From: an uncultured Bacteroidales bacterium
GTDB taxonomy: Bacteria > Bacteroidota > Bacteroidia > Bacteroidales > UBA932
Length of the DNA stretch: 8,816 bases
Direction of reading: 5' to 3'
Assembly (NCBI GenBank): GCA_937890845.1
Contig: CALADR010000349.1
Span: 1 to 8,816 of the forward strand
Each line of letters opens with the position of its first letter. Within the stretch, counting starts at the first letter, position 1. The translations under genes and the position numbers were made by a program. Below the pieces are notes generated by a model. It worked only from the letters and a program-made list of their open reading frames with translations. It was not told where the DNA came from and did no database searches. Below, piece after piece: positions 6,543 to 8,816 of this stretch.

Positions 6543-7586
6543 ATGGTATCAAAGAAAATAAAGATTGCAATTATAGTATCATTGCTTATGCTTGTTGCCG
6601 CCATTTCCGGATTCGTAGGGGGCAGATATTTGGCTGACAATAAATTAAGTTGTTTTAAAGAGAGGTATGTGTTGTATGTTTATCCGGATGCCCTGGTGGA
6701 AGAGGTTATTGATTCTCTTTGTTCAGGAGCCGGAGCCCTGCGCCGCGGAAGTCTAGTAAGAGCAGCTCGAAAAGAGAGCCTGAATGAGAACATGAAACCG
6801 GGGAGATACGATATTGATCCTTCCTGCAGTGCTATTTATGTTGCGAGAATGCTTTCAAGAGGATGGCAGACACCGCAGAACCTTACGCTGTCTGGGACAC
6901 TCAGAAAAAAAGAGCGGATTGCCCAGGTTATTGGCAGGCAGATGATGATTGATTCTATACAAGTGGCACAGGCATTGGATGATACATCATTCCTTGCACA
7001 GTACGGTTTTACTCCGGAGAATGTGTTCGGCTTGATCCTTCCCGATACATATCAGATGTATTGGACAGATACAATTGATGAAATATTCAGCCGATTTAAA
7101 AAGGAGTATGATGCATTCTGGACAGAGGAAAGAGTAGAGGCCTCTAAAATTCAAGGACTTACTCCCATGGAGGCTTCTATAATGGCATCAATTGTAAGTG
7201 GAGAGACACTTAAGGCATTTGAATATCCGAAAATTGCAGGAGTTTATCTGAACAGACTTCATAATGGAATGCTCTTGCAGGCTGATCCTACCGTAGCCTT
7301 CTGTCACGGATATACTTTGGACAGGATATATAAAAAGCATCTCAAAATCGATTCACCATACAACACGTATAGATACAAAGGACTGCCTCCGGCTCCTATA
7401 AATGTGCCGCCGAAGGCATGTATTGAGGCAGTATTGCATCCGGATACGCACGGATATCTCTATTTCTGTGCAAGTCCTGCGTTTGACGGTACTCATCGCT
7501 TTGCATCTTCCTATAATGTCCATCTTCAGAATGCGCGGGAGTTTCACCGTGCTCTTACTGAAAGAAGGCGCTCTTCAGCAAAGTAG
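6543..7586 (+). CDS. mltG: Endolytic murein transglycosylase MltG
   Basis: MltG is an inner-membrane enzyme that cleaves nascent glycan strands in the periplasm and is thought to set strand length. From the ATG at 6543 it has 347 residues. A short basic N-terminus leads to one membrane anchor (about 8-27), followed by a periplasmic part ending in the YceG/MltG domain. Signatures are MASIVSGET (Glu221 aligns with E. coli catalytic Glu218), GVYLNRLHNGMLLQADPTV, SPYNTY and GLPPAPINVPP. The two residues before the catalytic ET are Ser-Gly where I expect acidic or Lys residues (EKET in E. coli, EEET in Bacteroides). I chose 6543 because GAGAGAAG precedes it and it places the anchor normally. An in-frame ATG at 6501 would add 14 residues and overlap the preceding gene by 8 bp. 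Confidence 0.93.
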   Translation: MVSKKIKIAIIVSLLMLVAAISGFVGGRYLADNKLSCFKERYVLYVYPDALVEEVIDSLCSGAGALRRGSLVRAARKESLNENMKPGRYDIDPSCSAIYVARMLSRGWQTPQNLTLSGTLRKKERIAQVIGRQMMIDSIQVAQALDDTSFLAQYGFTPENVFGLILPDTYQMYWTDTIDEIFSRFKKEYDAFWTEERVEASKIQGLTPMEASIMASIVSGETLKAFEYPKIAGVYLNRLHNGMLLQADPTVAFCHGYTLDRIYKKHLKIDSPYNTYRYKGLPPAPINVPPKACIEAVLHPDTHGYLYFCASPAFDGTHRFASSYNVHLQNAREFHRALTERRRSSAK

Positions 7587-7617
7587 TGATTTGATCTGAA
7601 CTTTGAGAAGAAGGACC

Positions 7618-8145
7618 TTACAAATTTTGAGTTTGTGAGATTTTAAGGAGTTTCTCTCCGACAATTCGTGCGGCTATGCCTACAAGTTCAGCGCACGGGC
7701 GTTTTTTATAGTAATCTTCTGTTCTGTCTGACGGTACCGGTGTTTCCTGTTTCTGTTTCGGAGCCAGACCTAAAAGTTCTCTGCAGACGATAGAACCGTT
7801 TATATGCCTGAATTCTTCGGCAAAATCCTGGACCAGAGCATAATTTTCCGTGCGTGCTGATTTTTTTGAAGGATCTGTAGCTGGAGAGATGAAACCTGCT
7901 ATCATGAACATTCCGCTGACGGTTCCGCAGACTTCACGGAGCCTTCCCATTCCACCTCCGAATCCTGAAGTAATTGCCGCCGCTGTTTCGGTGTCAAGGC
8001 CGATAATGTCTTTGTAGGCAAGTACTACAGACTGGCAACAGTTGTAGCCAGAGTCTTTGAAGTAGCTTTGGGCAGTACGAATACGTTCTTCAATATTGAA
8101 ATTTCCGGGAATATTAATTTTCGAAAAGCAAATATTATCTGTCAT
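7618..8145 (-). CDS. C_GCAxxG_C_C family protein (probable redox protein)
   Basis: A member of the cysteine-rich C_GCAxxG_C_C family, proposed to be redox-active; no reaction is established to my knowledge. From the ATG at 8145-8143 it has 175 residues. Family marks are visible in order: NCCQSV (Cys36-Cys37), the glycine-rich GFGGGMGRLREVCGTVSG (61-78, with Cys73), SIVCRELLG (Cys121) and KRPCAELVG (Cys151). These spaced cysteines are the family hallmark and could bind a metal or form disulfides. There is no signal peptide, so it should be cytoplasmic. An in-frame ATG at 8172 would add nine residues, but it lies at about the predicted transcription start of the -7 element 8175-8182, so the inner ATG is preferred. 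The gene converges on mltG with a 31-bp gap and diverges from the lactonase gene. Confidence 0.85.
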   Translation of the reverse strand: MTDNICFSKINIPGNFNIEERIRTAQSYFKDSGYNCCQSVVLAYKDIIGLDTETAAAITSGFGGGMGRLREVCGTVSGMFMIAGFISPATDPSKKSARTENYALVQDFAEEFRHINGSIVCRELLGLAPKQKQETPVPSDRTEDYYKKRPCAELVGIAARIVGEKLLKISQTQNL

Positions 8146-8174
8146 TTTTTTTATTAAATAAGATACATACACTT

Positions 8175-8182
8175 CAAATTTA
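8175..8182 (-). promoter_or_regulatory. Candidate promoter -7 element for the C_GCAxxG_C_C gene
   Basis: The minus strand reads TAAATTTG, an exact TAnnTTTG match, with TTTC (8205-8202 on the minus strand) 19 bases upstream as a weak -33 box. It gives a leader of about 20-25 nt to the ATG at 8145. It interlocks with the opposing promoter at 8195-8202: the -33 box of this promoter overlaps the -7 box of the other. Confidence 0.6.
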
Positions 8183-8194
8183 CTGAAAATACTG

Positions 8195-8202
8195 TAACTT
8201 TG
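8195..8202 (+). promoter_or_regulatory. Candidate promoter -7 element for the lactonase-family gene
   Basis: TAACTTTG matches TAnnTTTG exactly, with no clear TTTG box upstream. It ends only 11 bases before the first ATG at 8214, so the message would have a leader of a few bases or almost none. No Shine-Dalgarno fits in that space. Confidence 0.55.
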
Positions 8203-8213
8203 AAAATTATTAT

Positions 8214-8816
8214 ATGGATATGAAGAAAACTATGTCAATTTATCTGCTGATAGGATTATTTATAATTCTAGGCTGTTCAATACTTTTAATCAGAATCAAC
8301 AGGGCGGCAGGACACATAAATGAAGTTACAGAAGGTGTTGTCCTGTACATCGGAACATACGGCGAAGCTCTTTACAGATATATCTATGATTCGTCTGACG
8401 ATACTTTTACACCGCTTGAATGCGGTATGCTAAGAAATCCTTCATTTCTGGCTTTAGGAGAGGAAAACAGAAATGATGGAATATATGATGTTTATGCTGT
8501 TTCAGAGTATGGAGATTCCTCATCGGTGGTTTCGTTTGCTGACAATATCAGAATGTCCAGAACTGGTGAGTGCAGCGATATCGGAGCTGACCCTTGCCAT
8601 CTTATTTTCGATTTACGGTCCAATACGGTCATGACGGCGGATTATTCCGGGGGATCGGTTTCTGTTTTCGGTGTCAATGACAATGGCTCTGTCGGAAATA
8701 TGATTTCTTCAGTGCAGTTCAGCGGTTCGGGACCTGTACCGGGGCGTCAGGAATCTTCCCATATTCATCAGTTGACTTTTGTACCTCTTCCTTATAATGT
8801 GAATGAAAACGCAGCA
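8214..8816 (+). CDS. Lactonase-family beta-propeller protein (partial, 3' end off the window)
   Basis: The visible 201 codons match the N-terminal half of the lactonase family (PF10282 type, seven-bladed propeller, often annotated 6-phosphogluconolactonase). Recognisable segments are VVLYIGTYGEALYRYIYD (blade 1), NPSFLALG followed by YAVSEYGD, GADPCHLIFD with TADYSGGSVSVFGVNDNG, and QESSHIHQLTFVP, which in the family lies near the active-site face. Residues about 9-28 are strongly hydrophobic and include ILGCS, so the protein is probably exported as an anchored protein or lipoprotein. That would argue against the cytoplasmic pentose-phosphate role that the common annotation implies. Possible starts are ATG 8214, 8220 and 8232, all in frame. 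I give the first; 8220 (MKKTMS) is equally plausible. The reading frame is open to the right edge. Confidence 0.85.
   Translation, partial: MDMKKTMSIYLLIGLFIILGCSILLIRINRAAGHINEVTEGVVLYIGTYGEALYRYIYDSSDDTFTPLECGMLRNPSFLALGEENRNDGIYDVYAVSEYGDSSSVVSFADNIRMSRTGECSDIGADPCHLIFDLRSNTVMTADYSGGSVSVFGVNDNGSVGNMISSVQFSGSGPVPGRQESSHIHQLTFVPLPYNVNENAA

Noticed and set aside
1..8816. CRISPR arrays, insertion sequences, tRNA or rRNA genes, phage or defence genes
   Set aside because: No regularly spaced repeats, terminal inverted repeats with a transposase, cloverleaf sequences or rRNA segments were seen on reading both strands.

Overview
This 8.8 kb window looks like a conserved, mostly housekeeping stretch of chromosome from a member of the Bacteroidota, most likely the order Bacteroidales. 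Three things point there: the S1 protein closely matches the Bacteroidales form, the left-edge gene encodes a Bacteroidales-type outer-membrane barrel, and intergenic regions repeatedly carry the Bacteroidota housekeeping -7 element TAnnTTTG (positions 509-516 minus, 593-600 plus, 1284-1291 plus, 2320-2327 plus, 5266-5273 plus, 8175-8182 minus, 8195-8202 plus). Shine-Dalgarno sequences are weak or absent, as is usual for this phylum. I cannot resolve genus or species from sequence alone.

Layout. Bases 1-433 (minus) hold the 5' part of an exported outer-membrane beta-barrel gene that runs off the left edge. A 281-bp divergent intergenic region (434-714) separates it from mntP (Mn2+ exporter, 715-1272), followed by corA (Mg2+/divalent cation channel, 1345-2292). 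Next come rpsA (ribosomal protein S1, 2418-4271) and, 12 bp later, rnz (ribonuclease Z, 4284-5231), which probably share a transcript. Then two cell-wall genes lie together: an exported GH73-type glucosaminidase with two LysM-like modules (5360-6508) and mltG (endolytic murein transglycosylase, 6543-7586). A C_GCAxxG_C_C-family gene (7618-8145, minus) converges on mltG. It diverges from a right-edge lactonase-family beta-propeller gene (8214 to end, plus).

How the genes relate. mntP and corA both handle divalent cations; each has its own candidate promoter, but no terminator is visible between them, so read-through is possible. rpsA and rnz join translation with tRNA 3' maturation. The glucosaminidase and MltG both cut peptidoglycan and are probably co-expressed.

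The most interesting non-coding feature lies between corA and rpsA. A strong intrinsic terminator (2328-2356) abuts the rpsA -7 element, and its right arm is shared with a second perfect 7-bp hairpin (2340-2367) that places the U-tract in its loop. The two folds exclude each other. An rpsA transcript starting just after the promoter would lack most of the terminator's left arm, while a corA read-through transcript would contain it. I see no CRISPR array, mobile element, rRNA, tRNA or defence system here, and no strong evidence for a wholly new multi-gene system.
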